A stretch of 64,000 nt of DNA from Alkalibacterium sp. AK22 (GTDB lineage: Bacteria; Bacillota; Bacilli; Lactobacillales; Carnobacteriaceae_A), in the NCBI RefSeq assembly GCF_000585255.1, contig NZ_JANL01000042.1, positions 237,675 through 301,674 of the forward strand, read 5' to 3'. Shown piece by piece: positions 1 to 10,596 of this stretch. The stretch's first letter is position 1; each line of letters opens with the position of its first letter. A program made the position numbers and the translations under genes. The notes under the pieces are model-generated. The model searched no databases, was not told the DNA's origin, and saw nothing but the letters and a program-made list of their open reading frames with translations.

Positions 1-39
1 CATCACAATATGTCACAAAATGGACACAACTGTCTTTTT

Positions 40-54
40 ATGCAAGCGGATTCA
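40..54 (+). promoter_or_regulatory. cre site (CcpA operator) of adhE
   Basis: The 15-mer ATGCAAGCGGATTCA fits the cre consensus WTGNAANCGNWNNCW at every fixed position. It lies directly upstream of an extended -10 (TGT-TATGAT, 58-66) that probably serves adhE, so it covers the -35 zone. In this position CcpA binding would most simply repress adhE during growth on preferred sugars; that effect is inferred. Confidence 0.7.
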
Positions 55-57
55 CTG

Positions 58-66
58 TGTTATGAT
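58..66 (+). promoter_or_regulatory. Extended -10 promoter of adhE
   Basis: TGT followed by TATGAT forms an extended -10 element about 145 bases before the adhE start. No good -35 box is present at the right distance, as is common for extended -10 promoters. The cre site at 40-54 occupies that position. Confidence 0.5.
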
Positions 67-210
67 ATGGCTGTAAAGAAATTGAAGTATGAAAGCACAT
101 GAATATCAGTTTTCAAACTTTTTCAGACCACCCTCGGTAAGGGGACGGCTTGATTAATTATTTAAGTTCATTTGCTCACTACTTCACTAATTAAATGGAG
201 GGAACCCATT

Positions 211-2808
211 ATGGCAAAAGTACTAGACAAAACACAAAAAGGAACAAATGTACAAGCAGATATCGATCAACTCGTCACAAAGGCTAAAAAAGCTCTTGAT
301 GGCATGTACGAACTGAACCAGGAACAAGTAGACAAGATCGTTAAGGAAATGGCGCTAGCCGGCCTGGATCAGCACATGCAACTGGCAAAGATGGCTGTTC
401 AGGAGACCGGCCGTGGAATCTATGAAGATAAGATCGTCAAGAACCTTTTCGCTTCTGAGTATATCTACCACTCCATCAAGTATGACCGCACAATCGGTGT
501 CATCAATGAGAATGAGCACGAAGGAACAGTTGAGATCGCTGAACCGATCGGTGTCATTGCCGGTGTTACGCCTGTAACTAACCCGACATCAACAACGATC
601 TTCAAATCTATGATTTCTATCAAGACAGGAAATCCAATTATCTTCGCCTTCCACCCTTCTGCCCAGAAGTCCAGTGCTGCAGCTGCCAAAGCGGTGTATG
701 ACGCAGCCGTTAAAGCAGGCGCACCGGAACACTGTATCCAGTGGATTGAAAAACCTTCTGTAGAAGCAACTCAGACACTGATGAGACACGAAGGGGTGGC
801 TACGATTTTGGCTACCGGCGGATCCGGCATGGTTAAATCAGCTTACAGCTCCGGCAAACCCGCTCTAGGTGTGGGCGCCGGTAACGTCCCATGCTACATC
901 GAAAAATCAGCCAGCGTCAGACGTGCAGTCAATGATCTGATTCTGTCCAAGACTTTTGACAACGGAATGATTTGTGCTTCTGAACAAGCTGTCATCGCTG
1001 ACAAGGAAATCTATGAAGAAGTTAAAGCTGATATGATCGAAAACGGCTGCCACTTCCTTAATAAGGATGAAAGACTGAAAGTTGAACAGCTTATGGTCTC
1101 TGAAGACAATCATTTAAACCCTGATATCGTCGGACGTTCTGCTTACCAAATCGCTAAAATGGCTAACATAAAAGTGGCTGAAGATACAAAGATTCTAGTT
1201 GCAGAATATGCCGGTGTCGGTCCTGACTACCCGCTCTCAAGAGAAAAACTCAGCCCTGTACTTGCTGCTTATAAAGTCAATAATACTGAAGAAGGCATCA
1301 AACGTGCCGAAGAAATGCTATCTTATGGTGGACTGGGACACTCAGCTGTTATCCACTCCAATGACGATGCAGCAATCAGCACGTTCGACCGCCGCATGAA
1401 AGCCGGCCGTCTGATTGTTAACGCTCCTTCTTCTCAAGGAGCCATCGGTGACATCTATAACGCATATCTCCCATCTCTAACTCTGGGATGTGGATCTCAC
1501 GGAGGGAATTCAGTGTCTACTAACGTCAGCACCATGCACCTGATCAACGTCAAGAAACGTGCCAAGCGTAAAAACAATATGCAGTGGTTCAAGATTCCAC
1601 CAAGAGTCTACTTTGAGCGTAACTCTGTACAGTATCTGGCCAAAATGCCTGACATCAAAAAAGCTTTTATTGTGACTGACCCGATGATGGTCGAACTGGG
1701 CTATGTGGATCGTGTCCTCTATCACCTGCGTAACCGTAAAGATTATGTTCACTGTGAAATTTTCTCAGACGTAGAACCGGATCCATCTAAAGAAACTGTT
1801 CTAAAAGGTGCCGAAGCTATGGCTGCCTTCCAGCCGGATGTCATCATTGCACTGGGTGGCGGATCTCCAATGGATGCAGCTAAAGGTATGTGGCTGTTCT
1901 ATGAGCACCCAGATACAGACTTCAACGGTATCAAGCAGAAATTCATGGATATCCGCAAGCGTGTCTACAAATATCCTAAATTGGGTGAAAAGTCTCAGTT
2001 TGTTGCGATTCCTACGACTTCCGGTACCGGATCTGAAGTGACTTCTTTCTCTGTTATCACAGATACGGAAAAACAGACTAAGTATCCATTGGCTGACTAC
2101 GAACTGACTCCGGATGTAGCCATCATCGATCCTCAATTCGTGATGAGTGTGCCTAAAGTCGTCACCGCTGACACAGGTATGGACGTTCTGACTCACGCAA
2201 TCGAAGCCTATGTATCAAACATGGCTAACGATTACACTGATGGTCTGGCAATCAAAGCCATCCAACTGGTATTTGAATATCTGCCAAAAGCTTACGAAAA
2301 TGGTGACGATGAATTAGCCAGAGAAAAAATGCACAATGCCTCTACGATTGCCGGTATGGCATTTGCAAATGCCTTCCTGGGCATCAACCACAGTCTGGCA
2401 CACAAACTGGGAGCGCAGTTCCATATAGCTCACGGACGTGCCAACGCCATCCTGATGCCTCACGTTGTTCGCTACAATGCCAAGAAGCCGACGAAATTCG
2501 TTGCCTTCCCTAAATATGAGTTCTTCATTGCCGACAAGCGTTATGCAGAAATCGCAAAAGCTCTTGATCTACCAGCAAGCACAACTGAAGAAGGTGTTGA
2601 AAGCTTGATTAAAGCCATCTACGACTTGGCTAAGAAACTGAACATTCCAATGAGCATCAAGGAAAATGGCGTAGACAAAAAGGCCTTTGACGCAATCGTC
2701 GATGACATGGCTGAACGTGCTTTCGAAGATCAGTGTACAACAGCAAACCCTAAAATGCCTTTGGTGAAAGAACTGGCTGAAGTATATAAAGCGGCTTTTA
2801 AAGGATAG
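211..2808 (+). CDS. adhE: Bifunctional acetaldehyde-CoA/alcohol dehydrogenase AdhE
   Basis: AdhE reduces acetyl-CoA to acetaldehyde and then ethanol, regenerating NAD+ in fermentation; in other bacteria it forms cytosolic spirosomes. The 865-residue protein has the expected two halves: an aldehyde dehydrogenase domain (about 1-445, catalytic Cys255 in NGMICASEQ) and an iron-type alcohol dehydrogenase domain (about 465-865) with GGGSPMDAAK, GTGSEVT and the metal-binding HSLAHKLG and HIAHGRANA stretches. The ATG at 211 is chosen because GGAGGG lies 8 bases upstream; an in-frame ATG at 172 would add 13 residues without a ribosome binding site. It is monocistronic, with a cre site upstream and a strong terminator downstream. 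Full length; identification is secure. Confidence 0.97.
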   Translation: MAKVLDKTQKGTNVQADIDQLVTKAKKALDGMYELNQEQVDKIVKEMALAGLDQHMQLAKMAVQETGRGIYEDKIVKNLFASEYIYHSIKYDRTIGVINENEHEGTVEIAEPIGVIAGVTPVTNPTSTTIFKSMISIKTGNPIIFAFHPSAQKSSAAAAKAVYDAAVKAGAPEHCIQWIEKPSVEATQTLMRHEGVATILATGGSGMVKSAYSSGKPALGVGAGNVPCYIEKSASVRRAVNDLILSKTFDNGMICASEQAVIADKEIYEEVKADMIENGCHFLNKDERLKVEQLMVSEDNHLNPDIVGRSAYQIAKMANIKVAEDTKILVAEYAGVGPDYPLSREKLSPVLAAYKVNNTEEGIKRAEEMLSYGGLGHSAVIHSNDDAAISTFDRRMKAGRLIVNAPSSQGAIGDIYNAYLPSLTLGCGSHGGNSVSTNVSTMHLINVKKRAKRKNNMQWFKIPPRVYFERNSVQYLAKMPDIKKAFIVTDPMMVELGYVDRVLYHLRNRKDYVHCEIFSDVEPDPSKETVLKGAEAMAAFQPDVIIALGGGSPMDAAKGMWLFYEHPDTDFNGIKQKFMDIRKRVYKYPKLGEKSQFVAIPTTSGTGSEVTSFSVITDTEKQTKYPLADYELTPDVAIIDPQFVMSVPKVVTADTGMDVLTHAIEAYVSNMANDYTDGLAIKAIQLVFEYLPKAYENGDDELAREKMHNASTIAGMAFANAFLGINHSLAHKLGAQFHIAHGRANAILMPHVVRYNAKKPTKFVAFPKYEFFIADKRYAEIAKALDLPASTTEEGVESLIKAIYDLAKKLNIPMSIKENGVDKKAFDAIVDDMAERAFEDQCTTANPKMPLVKELAEVYKAAFKG

Positions 2809-2830
2809 TTTAAATCAGCTTGCTTGACAG

Positions 2831-2870
2831 AATAAAGACCTAAGCAGAAGTTTGCTTAGGTCTTTATTTT
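2831..2870 (+). terminator. Rho-independent terminator after adhE
   Basis: A perfect 16-bp stem (2831-2846 with 2853-2868) is followed by a T-rich run just after the adhE stop codon. Confidence 0.9.
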
Positions 2871-3004
2871 GTCTTCTGCCTTCTTAACATTTTTTTAACT
2901 ATCCGGTCTCCCCTCCTCTGCTCTTTTGATTGCTAATTCTTCCCTGTAAAGCTAAAATTGAGAAGAGAACGCATGTACACTGTGCAAGGAAAGGAGCTGA
3001 CCCA

Positions 3005-4012
3005 TTGGATAAACGCAAGCGCACCTTTTTAATTATAGCCCTGTTGGCGGCTATCGTCCTAATCGGAACGGCCGGCTATTACCTGATGCTGGACATCACT
3101 TTGATGAATGCTTTTTACATGACTATTATTACCATGTCGACCGTTGGTTTTCAGGAGGTTGCTCCGATGCATGCCACTGCCCAGCTTTTTACCGTTGGAC
3201 TTATTGTTATCAGTCTAGCGACTATCGGTTATTCTGGAGGTCAGCTGATTGGCCTTTTACTGGACGGAAGCTTACGCGAATCTTGGAGGGAGCAAAAAAT
3301 GAAAGAACAGTTAAATGCATTAAATGATCACATCATCGTATGCGGAGCAGGGGAGACCGGCTGGCATATCATTCAGTCACTCATGAAGCAGAATACTGAT
3401 TTTGTTGTGATCGAGTTTGAAGAAGAGAAACTGGAGGCTGTTAAGGAATATGGATCGATCCTAGCTTTTCAAGGTGATGCTACTTCTGATGACGTGTTGG
3501 AAAGAGCAGGCATTTCAAGGGCCCGATCTCTTGTTGCCTCGCTAAATAACGATGCTAATAACCTCTATACCGTTCTGTCCGCCCGTCAGTTGAACCCTAA
3601 TTTAAATATCGTCGCCAGAGCCATCACGCATGATTCCCACGAAAAACTGATTCGGGCCGGAGCTGATAAAACGGTATCCCCTAATGAAATTGGGGGATAC
3701 CGTATGGCTTCCATGCTTACCAAACCCAATGTGGTTGCTTTTTTGGATACCATTACTCATTCAGGAAAAATCGATTTAAATCTTAATGAAGTCATCATTC
3801 AAGCGGACTCAGAGCTGAGCAACAAAACATTGATGCAGGCGAGCATTCCCGAACAGACAGACCTGATCATTATCGCTATAAAAGAACAGGACAATGAGCA
3901 GATTGTCTTCAATCCAACTAAAGAGCACTTGCTGAAAGCCGGACAAATTCTTATTGTATTGGGCGATGACAAAGACTTGAATAAACTTAAAAATCTGGCA
4001 GGTGCCTTGTAG
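3005..4012 (+). CDS. Two-TM potassium channel with TrkA-N/RCK domain
   Basis: A 335-residue MthK/YugO-type ion channel. A first membrane helix (about 8-28), a pore loop with filter TVGFQ (46-50) and a second helix (about 58-80) precede a cytosolic TrkA-N domain with a Rossmann motif (CGAGETG, about 113-119) and a C-terminal TrkA-C-like part. The family conducts K+ or other monovalent cations under ligand control. The filter carries Phe in place of the usual Tyr and Gln in place of the second Gly. The TTG at 3005 is the likely start, because AAGGAG lies 8 bases upstream and the protein then begins just before the first helix. It is a single gene convergent with parC. Confidence 0.85.
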   Translation: MDKRKRTFLIIALLAAIVLIGTAGYYLMLDITLMNAFYMTIITMSTVGFQEVAPMHATAQLFTVGLIVISLATIGYSGGQLIGLLLDGSLRESWREQKMKEQLNALNDHIIVCGAGETGWHIIQSLMKQNTDFVVIEFEEEKLEAVKEYGSILAFQGDATSDDVLERAGISRARSLVASLNNDANNLYTVLSARQLNPNLNIVARAITHDSHEKLIRAGADKTVSPNEIGGYRMASMLTKPNVVAFLDTITHSGKIDLNLNEVIIQADSELSNKTLMQASIPEQTDLIIIAIKEQDNEQIVFNPTKEHLLKAGQILIVLGDDKDLNKLKNLAGAL

Positions 4013-4118
4013 ACACCATAAAACATCCCTAAGCGAATCTTTCCGTTTTGTCTTGCATACTCACTGTCAGCGGCTTAGGCCAACTCTTTTTATATTAATG
4101 AACTGTTTTCAAAGTATT

Positions 4119-4166
4119 AAAACCCCGCTTGCATCTGTAATTGATACAGGGCAAGTGGGGTTTTAC
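4119..4166. terminator. Bidirectional terminator between K+ channel gene and parC
   Basis: A 14-bp stem (4119-4132 with 4151-4164, one G.T pair) has a smaller nested stem and is flanked by A and T runs, so it can end transcription from both converging genes. Confidence 0.85.
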
Positions 4167-4180
4167 TGAACAAAAAATAA

Positions 4181-6664
4181 CTAATCTTTCCCCTTAGGGC
4201 TCGTGTCGATACTGACTGCTGTAGACAAGTAAGCATCTACAGGTACACCATCGGCATCTTCATCCAGGATAAACGAACCGTTAGAGTAACGGTCACTGTA
4301 TGCATAATTTTTTGGCAAGAGCCTTTGTTTCTGATTTTTATCGGTGGTAATCGTATAGGCTGCTTGACCATCTAGTACATCAATCATCAGTGCCACGCGA
4401 TGCGGCTTATTCTTCAGTTCGCGCAGGACCAGCAGACCGCGCTTGGCCCTTGATATCAAGTCAAAGTCTGAGACATTCATCTTTTTAACAGCACCGCGGT
4501 GCGTTACTAGCATGACCGCCTTGTTGCCAGTAGTTGGGTCGAAAATAATACCGTCGACCACATAATCTTCTTTCTTTAAATTGATTGATTTGACACCGCT
4601 AGCTGTTGCACCGACTATCGACACTTCGCTGAGAGCATAACGTAAACCAAATCCCATCTGAGTGACCAGAAATACATCCAACTGTGCATCATCTTGAATG
4701 CGGTAAACTGACAGGCATTCATCCGTATCTGACTTGAGCTTGATTGCTGTATGGGAACGTGAGCGGTATGTCCGTTTCGGCTTATAATCGCTGACAGCCG
4801 TCTGTTTGATATAGCCTTCTTTTGTAACAAAAACAAATCGCTCATTTTCATTTTCATCAAAGCTGTTCAAACCGAACACTGCAATAATCGTCTCCTCCGG
4901 TTCAAGACTGATACTTTGAGATATATGCTGCCCCAAATCTTTCCATTTGATATCTGGAATTTCATGAACCGGCCGGTTAATTGCATTTCCCTTAGAAGTA
5001 AACAGGATAATCTGCTGCAGAGTTGACATTTTCTCGGTATAGAGGGAATAGTCCCCTTCTTTGAGCCCCAGTTCTTCAGGATTTGAAGCTCCGTAAGATC
5101 GCAGACTGGTCCGTTTAAGGTAACCTTCCTTGGTAACCGATACAATGACTTCTTCTTCGGCTACCAGTACTTCTTTTTCAATCTTCAGTTCCTCAATTTC
5201 TTCCTGGATAGCTGTCTTACGTTCCTGAGCATAGGCATTACGGACGTCTTTCAGTTCCTGCCTGATCAGCTTATTAAGAGCTTTCTCATCGCTCAAGATT
5301 AAATTATAATCAGCGATACGTTTGCCAAGCTCATCTGCTTCTTTCTGAAGCTGCGTGATGTCTGTGTTCGTCAGACGGTAAAGCTGCAGACTGACGATTG
5401 CTTCAGCTTGCACAGCTGAAAACTGGAATCGGCTGATCAAGTTATCCTTGGCATTGCTTTTATTTTCACTTTGTCTGATTACAGTAATAACTTCATCCAG
5501 TATCGAGATAGCCTTAATCAATCCCTCAACAATATGAGCCCGCTTCTTATCTTTATTAAGCAGGAAAACTGTCCGCTTGAGGATCACATCTTTTTTGTGC
5601 GCCAGATAAGCCTGCAGAATATCTTTTAGTCCGACTTGCTGTGGTCGCTTATCACTAATGGCAATCATGTTTAAATTATAAGATACCTGCAGATCTGTAT
5701 GTTTGAACAAATAGTTCAATATGCCGCTAGCAGGTGTTTCTTTTTTCAGTTCAATAGCAATCCGAAGACCCGTGCGGTCTGATTCATCTCGGACATCGGC
5801 AATCCCCTCAATTTTTTTGTTTAAACGGATCTCATCAATCTTCCGCACCAAGGTTGCTTTGTTTATTTCATAAGGAATTTCATGAATAATAATCTGTTCC
5901 TTGCCTCCGCGAAGCTTTTCGATTTCAGTGCGGCTGCGCACGACAATTTTCCCTTTTCCAGATTTATAAGCTTCCTTAAGCCCTTTTACTCCTTGGATAA
6001 TTCCACCTGTAGGAAAGTCGGGGCCCTTGACAAAGTCCATCAGCTTGTCGACTGAAGCATTAGGATGAGCAACCATATACATGCAGGCATCCACTACTTC
6101 TTTCAAGTTGTGTGGTGGAATATCAGTGGCATATCCGGCTGAAATTCCTGTTGCGCCATTGACCAGCAGATTAGGAAAACGAGCCGGCAGAACAGTAGGC
6201 TCATTGGTTGTATCGTCGAAGTTTAAAACCAGTTCAACCGTTTCCTTATCGATATCCTTCAACAGTTCAGAAGCAATCTTGGATAGGCGAGCTTCTGTAT
6301 AACGCATCGCTGCCGGTGGATCCCCGTCCATACTTCCGTTATTGCCGTGCATATCCACCAGAGGTGTTTTCATTTTCCATTCCTGACTCATGCGGACCAT
6401 AGCTTCATAGACACTGCTGTCTCCATGAGGATGGAAGTTACCAATCACGTTCCCGACGGTTTTGGCAGACTTTCTAAAGCCTTTATCATAGGTATTTCCT
6501 TCTGCATGCATGGCATACAGTATACGCCGCTGGACAGGTTTCAACCCGTCTCTTATATCAGGCAAGGCACGTTCTTGAATAATATATTTGGAGTACCGCC
6601 CAAAACGGTCTCCCATTACTTCTTCTAATGTAAGTTCCTGTACTTCAGCTCGTTCATTTGTCAT
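4181..6664 (-). CDS. parC: DNA topoisomerase IV subunit A (ParC)
   Basis: Catalytic breakage-reunion subunit of topoisomerase IV, which decatenates daughter chromosomes. The 827-residue protein has the GyrA/ParC domain with active-site Tyr122 ([10 protein letters not shown]) and a quinolone-determining region [12 protein letters not shown] that keeps Ser83 and Glu87, the drug-sensitive residues. Six-bladed propeller repeats follow from about residue 490. It has no GyrA-box QRRGGKG. It lies 23 bases after parE on the same strand, the usual parE-parC operon, and ends at a shared terminator. Confidence 0.97.
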   Translation of the reverse strand: MTNERAEVQELTLEEVMGDRFGRYSKYIIQERALPDIRDGLKPVQRRILYAMHAEGNTYDKGFRKSAKTVGNVIGNFHPHGDSSVYEAMVRMSQEWKMKTPLVDMHGNNGSMDGDPPAAMRYTEARLSKIASELLKDIDKETVELVLNFDDTTNEPTVLPARFPNLLVNGATGISAGYATDIPPHNLKEVVDACMYMVAHPNASVDKLMDFVKGPDFPTGGIIQGVKGLKEAYKSGKGKIVVRSRTEIEKLRGGKEQIIIHEIPYEINKATLVRKIDEIRLNKKIEGIADVRDESDRTGLRIAIELKKETPASGILNYLFKHTDLQVSYNLNMIAISDKRPQQVGLKDILQAYLAHKKDVILKRTVFLLNKDKKRAHIVEGLIKAISILDEVITVIRQSENKSNAKDNLISRFQFSAVQAEAIVSLQLYRLTNTDITQLQKEADELGKRIADYNLILSDEKALNKLIRQELKDVRNAYAQERKTAIQEEIEELKIEKEVLVAEEEVIVSVTKEGYLKRTSLRSYGASNPEELGLKEGDYSLYTEKMSTLQQIILFTSKGNAINRPVHEIPDIKWKDLGQHISQSISLEPEETIIAVFGLNSFDENENERFVFVTKEGYIKQTAVSDYKPKRTYRSRSHTAIKLKSDTDECLSVYRIQDDAQLDVFLVTQMGFGLRYALSEVSIVGATASGVKSINLKKEDYVVDGIIFDPTTGNKAVMLVTHRGAVKKMNVSDFDLISRAKRGLLVLRELKNKPHRVALMIDVLDGQAAYTITTDKNQKQRLLPKNYAYSDRYSNGSFILDEDADGVPVDAYLSTAVSIDTSPKGKD

Positions 6665-6687
6665 GTCATCTATTCAAACCTTTCCCG

Positions 6688-8661
6688 CTATTGAACTGGA
6701 TTTTCTTGCTCATCCATTATGTCATGCGTTTCCAGAATACTACCCTCTTCTTCTAGAGAAAATTCAACGTTTTCTTCGATCCACTTTCTGCGCGGATCCA
6801 CCTTGTTACCCATGAGTACAGAAACACGCCGTTCAGCTTGAGCCAGATCATCGATAGTCACTCGGATTAATGTCCGCGTAGCCGGATCCATGGTCGTTTC
6901 CCACAGCTGGTCAGCATTCATTTCACCCAGCCCTTTGTATCTTTGAATCATATACGTTTTGCCGAAAGACTTGAGCACCTGCTGAAGTTCTTCATCCGTC
7001 CAGGCGTATTCCACTTCCTCTTTTTTCCCTTTCCCTTTGGAAACTTTATACAAAGGCGGTAAAGCCAAATAAATTTTCCCCGCTTCAATCAGCGGACGCA
7101 TATAGCGATAGAAAAAAGTCAGCAGCAGGACTTGAATATGAGCACCATCCGTATCTGCATCGGTCATGATGACGATTTTATCGTAATTGCATTCACTCAG
7201 CTCAAATTCAGGCCCGACACCGGCACCAATCGTATAGATCATTGTGCTAATTTCTTCATTTTTTAGGATATCCTGAATATTGGCCTTTTCTGTATTGATT
7301 ACTTTTCCGCGCAGCGGCAGGATTGCCTGAAACTTGCGGTCACGTCCCTGTTTGGCGGATCCACCAGCAGAATCTCCCTCAACCAGATACAATTCATTTT
7401 TTTTTGCATTTTTGCTTTGGGCCGGAGTCAGTTTTCCTGAAAGAATCGTCTCTTTCCGCTTACGTTTTTTACCGTTTCTGGAGTCTTCTTTCGCTTTTCT
7501 AGCAGCTTCCCTAGCTTCTCTTGCCTTGATGGCTTTGCGCACAATCTGCTGGCTCATTTCGCCATTTTCAGCGAGAAAAAAGTTGAACTGCTCCGATATG
7601 ATCGTATCACAAGCCGTCCGCGCTTCGGGCGTCCCCAGCTTACTTTTAGTCTGTCCTTCAAACTGAAGCAGATTTTCCGGAATACGAACAGAAAGAATGA
7701 TTGCAATCCCTTCTCTAACATCTGTCCCCTCCAGGTTCTTGTCTTTTTCCTTTAGTAAGCCAACACGCCGGGCATATTCATTGAAGGTCTTAGTAATTGC
7801 TGTTTTTGAGCCGATTTCGTGGGTTCCGCCATCTTTTGTACGTACATTATTAACAAAACTTAAAAGGTTCTCAGAGTAGCCGTCATTATACTGGAAAGCA
7901 CATTCGACTTCGATCCCCTTGTACGCTCCCTCAAAGTAAGCCACGGGAGACAAGGTATCTTTTTCTTCATTCAAGTAGCGGACAAATTCCTTAATGCCTT
8001 CCTCATAATGAAAGGATTCTTCTACGTCTTTACGTTCATCAGCCACATTGATTATAACGCCCTTGAGCAGAAAAGCAGATTCCCGCAGTCTTTCGCTTAA
8101 GACACTGAAAGAGTATTCTATGGTCGAAAATATTTGAGGGTCCGGCTTGAAGTGAACCGTCGTACCGGCTCCTTTTTTACTGATTTTCTTTTTTGAAAGT
8201 TTGCCAACAGGTTTTCCGCCATCTTTGAATTTCTGAACAAATTCATGCCCGTCGCGTCTAACTGTCACTGTCAGCCACTCAGACAGCGCATTAACTACTG
8301 AGGCGCCTACTCCGTGCAGACCACCGGATGTTTTATAGCCTCCATCCTGACCGAACTTACCTCCGGCATGAAGGACAGTAAAAATAACCTGAATCGTCGG
8401 CACACCAGACTGATGCATCCCAGTCGGCATCCCTCTTCCATTGTCTTTGACCGTAATACTGTTGTCTTTGTGGATGATGATATCGATTTCTGAACCAAAA
8501 CCTGCCAGTACCTCATCCACTGCATTATCCACGATTTCATAAACAAGGTGATGCAATCCCCTTGAATCGGTCGATCCGATGTACATGCCTGGACGCTTTC
8601 GGACGGCTTCCAGTCCTTCCAGAACCTGAATTGATGTATCATCATATTTATTTGCTGCCAT
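6688..8661 (-). CDS. parE: DNA topoisomerase IV subunit B (ParE)
   Basis: ATPase subunit of topoisomerase IV. The 657-residue protein shows a GHKL ATPase domain (EIVDNAVDE near residue 45, GRGMP), a transducer domain, the TOPRIM motif EGDSAGGSAKQGRDR with the DADTDGAHI metal site, and a C-terminal GyrB-like end. The ATG at 8661 is preceded by GAGGGG at 8 bases; a TTG 18 bases upstream would put that ribosome binding site inside the gene. parC follows after 23 bases. The divergent neighbour in related genomes is usually plsY, here separated by the iron transporter. Confidence 0.97.
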   Translation of the reverse strand: MAANKYDDTSIQVLEGLEAVRKRPGMYIGSTDSRGLHHLVYEIVDNAVDEVLAGFGSEIDIIIHKDNSITVKDNGRGMPTGMHQSGVPTIQVIFTVLHAGGKFGQDGGYKTSGGLHGVGASVVNALSEWLTVTVRRDGHEFVQKFKDGGKPVGKLSKKKISKKGAGTTVHFKPDPQIFSTIEYSFSVLSERLRESAFLLKGVIINVADERKDVEESFHYEEGIKEFVRYLNEEKDTLSPVAYFEGAYKGIEVECAFQYNDGYSENLLSFVNNVRTKDGGTHEIGSKTAITKTFNEYARRVGLLKEKDKNLEGTDVREGIAIILSVRIPENLLQFEGQTKSKLGTPEARTACDTIISEQFNFFLAENGEMSQQIVRKAIKAREAREAARKAKEDSRNGKKRKRKETILSGKLTPAQSKNAKKNELYLVEGDSAGGSAKQGRDRKFQAILPLRGKVINTEKANIQDILKNEEISTMIYTIGAGVGPEFELSECNYDKIVIMTDADTDGAHIQVLLLTFFYRYMRPLIEAGKIYLALPPLYKVSKGKGKKEEVEYAWTDEELQQVLKSFGKTYMIQRYKGLGEMNADQLWETTMDPATRTLIRVTIDDLAQAERRVSVLMGNKVDPRRKWIEENVEFSLEEEGSILETHDIMDEQENPVQ

Positions 8662-8728
8662 TGACACTACCCCTCGCAAAGTTATTCATTTGACTCGATT
8701 TTTATAAACATTTCAAGCAAGCATTTCT

Positions 8729-8737
8729 ATGATACCA
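8729..8737 (-). promoter_or_regulatory. Extended -10 promoter of parE-parC
   Basis: On the minus strand TGG-TATCAT forms an extended -10 about 70 bases before the parE start. The -35 region is poorly matched. Confidence 0.4.
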
Positions 8738-8833
8738 TAAAAATGGAAACCTAAAAACTGAATAACGAACCGAACGCCTGTTTTCTTTTTTTATTTTAAT
8801 CTGTTCACGCCATTTTCAGTTGTCTCATTTTAA

Positions 8834-8896
8834 ATAAAAACATGCTTTCTCTCTGCAGCGACTTAAAGACCGCTTGCTGCAGGACAAAGCATGTTC
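8834..8896 (-). terminator. Terminator of the iron transporter operon
   Basis: A two-part hairpin (8839-8848 with 8886-8895, inner 8853-8859 with 8876-8882) is followed on the minus strand by TTTTT, immediately after the permease stop codon. Confidence 0.85.
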
Positions 8897-8901
8897 AGCA
8901 T

Positions 8902-10542
8902 TCAATAGTTTTTCAGTAACAAGTGCAGTGGAATGATAGATACGATAATGATCAGCAATGCTCCAGGTGCCGCTTGAGCATACATAGCTTCTGAAGCATG
9001 ATAGTATACCCGAATAGCCAGCGTTTCAAACCCCGGGGGTCTCAGCATTAGCGTGGCGGGCAACTCTCGAATCGTGTTGACAAAAACTAGAGCTCCACCT
9101 GCCAGAAGGCCAGGCATCATAGACGGTAACGTGACGTAAAAAATCACCTTCCAAGTAGAATAACCTAAACTGCGAGCTGACTCGTCCATACGCGGAGAAA
9201 TCATATTGATGGCGGCTTCGCCTGATTGCAGTGCCTGAGGCATAAACCGGATCACTTGAGCAATAATCAGCAAGAAAACAGTATGATAGAGTACGGGTAT
9301 ATGATTATTGAATAGAGACACAAGGCCCAGTGCAACAATCACCCCCGGTAAAGCGTAGCCTGTATAACTTGACTTATATATAAAGTTACTGACTGACGAA
9401 GGATTTCTTGAATAAAGGTATAAAATCGGCACAGAGAGAATAATACTGAACAGAGCTGAAAAACTGGCTATTGTAAAACTGTTCAGCATGTATCCTGCAA
9501 AGGAGCTGTCGATCAGACCCTGCCCGGCCGCAATCACCGTCCAGTAGATAAGTACAGCTACTGGAAGAAATACAGACAGGAAGAAAATCCCGCCGACAAA
9601 GAACAATGCAGGATACTTGCCCCAACCTAATTTCAAAAGGCGCACATCCCGAGCCGTTCCACTGGACTGATAAAACACTTTTTTTCGACGAAGCGCTTTT
9701 TCAATGATTAGAACGAGAACAGTCAAGGCAATCAGCACCAAGCTCAGCACAGCGGCTGACGGGATATCAAAACCAACACGCTGGAAAAAAATGGCTGAAG
9801 TAAACGTCACATAGCGCATCATTGAGACAGCACCAAAATCACCTAGCACATATAGGAAAGCGAGCACACCCCCGGCACCCACCGCCGGTAGGATCAGCGG
9901 TAAATTGACTTTAAGAAAAATATAGAATGCTCCTCGCCCCATTGACTTGCCTGCTTCATCATAGGTCTGACTCAGTTTTCTAAACGCTGAACTGGTAATT
10001 AGAAAAACATAAGGATAGGTAAACAAAGTCATCACCAGTAAAGTGCCTGAAAATGAGAACACGTTGTAGGATAGATTCAGCTGGTCGCTTCCAAGCCTCG
10101 CCAACAGCCTGAAAAGCATACCTCGTGGTCCAAGGATATTGATGTACGCTACCGCACCAATGTAAGGTGGAATGACAAGCGGAACAGCCAGAAGCCAGCG
10201 CCAGATTCGTCTTCCTGGCAGGTCGGTTCGTGTAATTAGCCACGCCAGACCGACGCCAATCACTATACTGCCAATTGTTACTGAAGTGGCTAGCGATAGC
10301 GTCCTCCAGAGCAGATTGGGTATCCGTGTACCGATCAGTCTAAGCCAGCTTGCCCTACCTGCCGTCAAGGACTGGTATACAACATAAATCAGCGGAATGG
10401 ACATCACAAGGGCAACACTTATGGCAGCAAGCAGCAGCGAAACATTGGGCACATTCCCGTTCCACAAATGGCGATTGTATTTTCTGATCATAGAGGGCAG
10501 TTTAAGCCTTCTATGATCATCTGCTGTTTTTTTTTCTGCCAT
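8902..10542 (-). CDS. Iron(III) ABC transporter permease, fused two-domain (FbpB type)
   Basis: A 546-residue membrane protein containing two tandem binding-protein-dependent permease domains in one chain, as in FbpB/SfuB. About twelve hydrophobic segments are visible. The first EAA-like coupling loop reads DEAGKSMGRGAFYIFLKV and the second DESARSLGYSTWKVIF. It would form the channel for the lipoprotein and ATPase encoded just upstream in the same operon. It starts 54 bases after the binding-protein gene and is closed by a strong terminator. Ferric iron as substrate is inferred from the family, the binding protein and the Fur-like boxes. Confidence 0.88.
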   Translation of the reverse strand: MAEKKTADDHRRLKLPSMIRKYNRHLWNGNVPNVSLLLAAISVALVMSIPLIYVVYQSLTAGRASWLRLIGTRIPNLLWRTLSLATSVTIGSIVIGVGLAWLITRTDLPGRRIWRWLLAVPLVIPPYIGAVAYINILGPRGMLFRLLARLGSDQLNLSYNVFSFSGTLLVMTLFTYPYVFLITSSAFRKLSQTYDEAGKSMGRGAFYIFLKVNLPLILPAVGAGGVLAFLYVLGDFGAVSMMRYVTFTSAIFFQRVGFDIPSAAVLSLVLIALTVLVLIIEKALRRKKVFYQSSGTARDVRLLKLGWGKYPALFFVGGIFFLSVFLPVAVLIYWTVIAAGQGLIDSSFAGYMLNSFTIASFSALFSIILSVPILYLYSRNPSSVSNFIYKSSYTGYALPGVIVALGLVSLFNNHIPVLYHTVFLLIIAQVIRFMPQALQSGEAAINMISPRMDESARSLGYSTWKVIFYVTLPSMMPGLLAGGALVFVNTIRELPATLMLRPPGFETLAIRVYYHASEAMYAQAAPGALLIIIVSIIPLHLLLKNY

Positions 10543-10596
10543 TTTTCCACCTACCCATACTGTCTTTTACTGATACGTTTCAAGCTTACTCACTCA

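Noticed and set aside
1801..2196. Minus-strand 131-codon frame inside adhE
   Set aside because: Shadow of a highly conserved coding sequence; no ribosome binding site and no domain.
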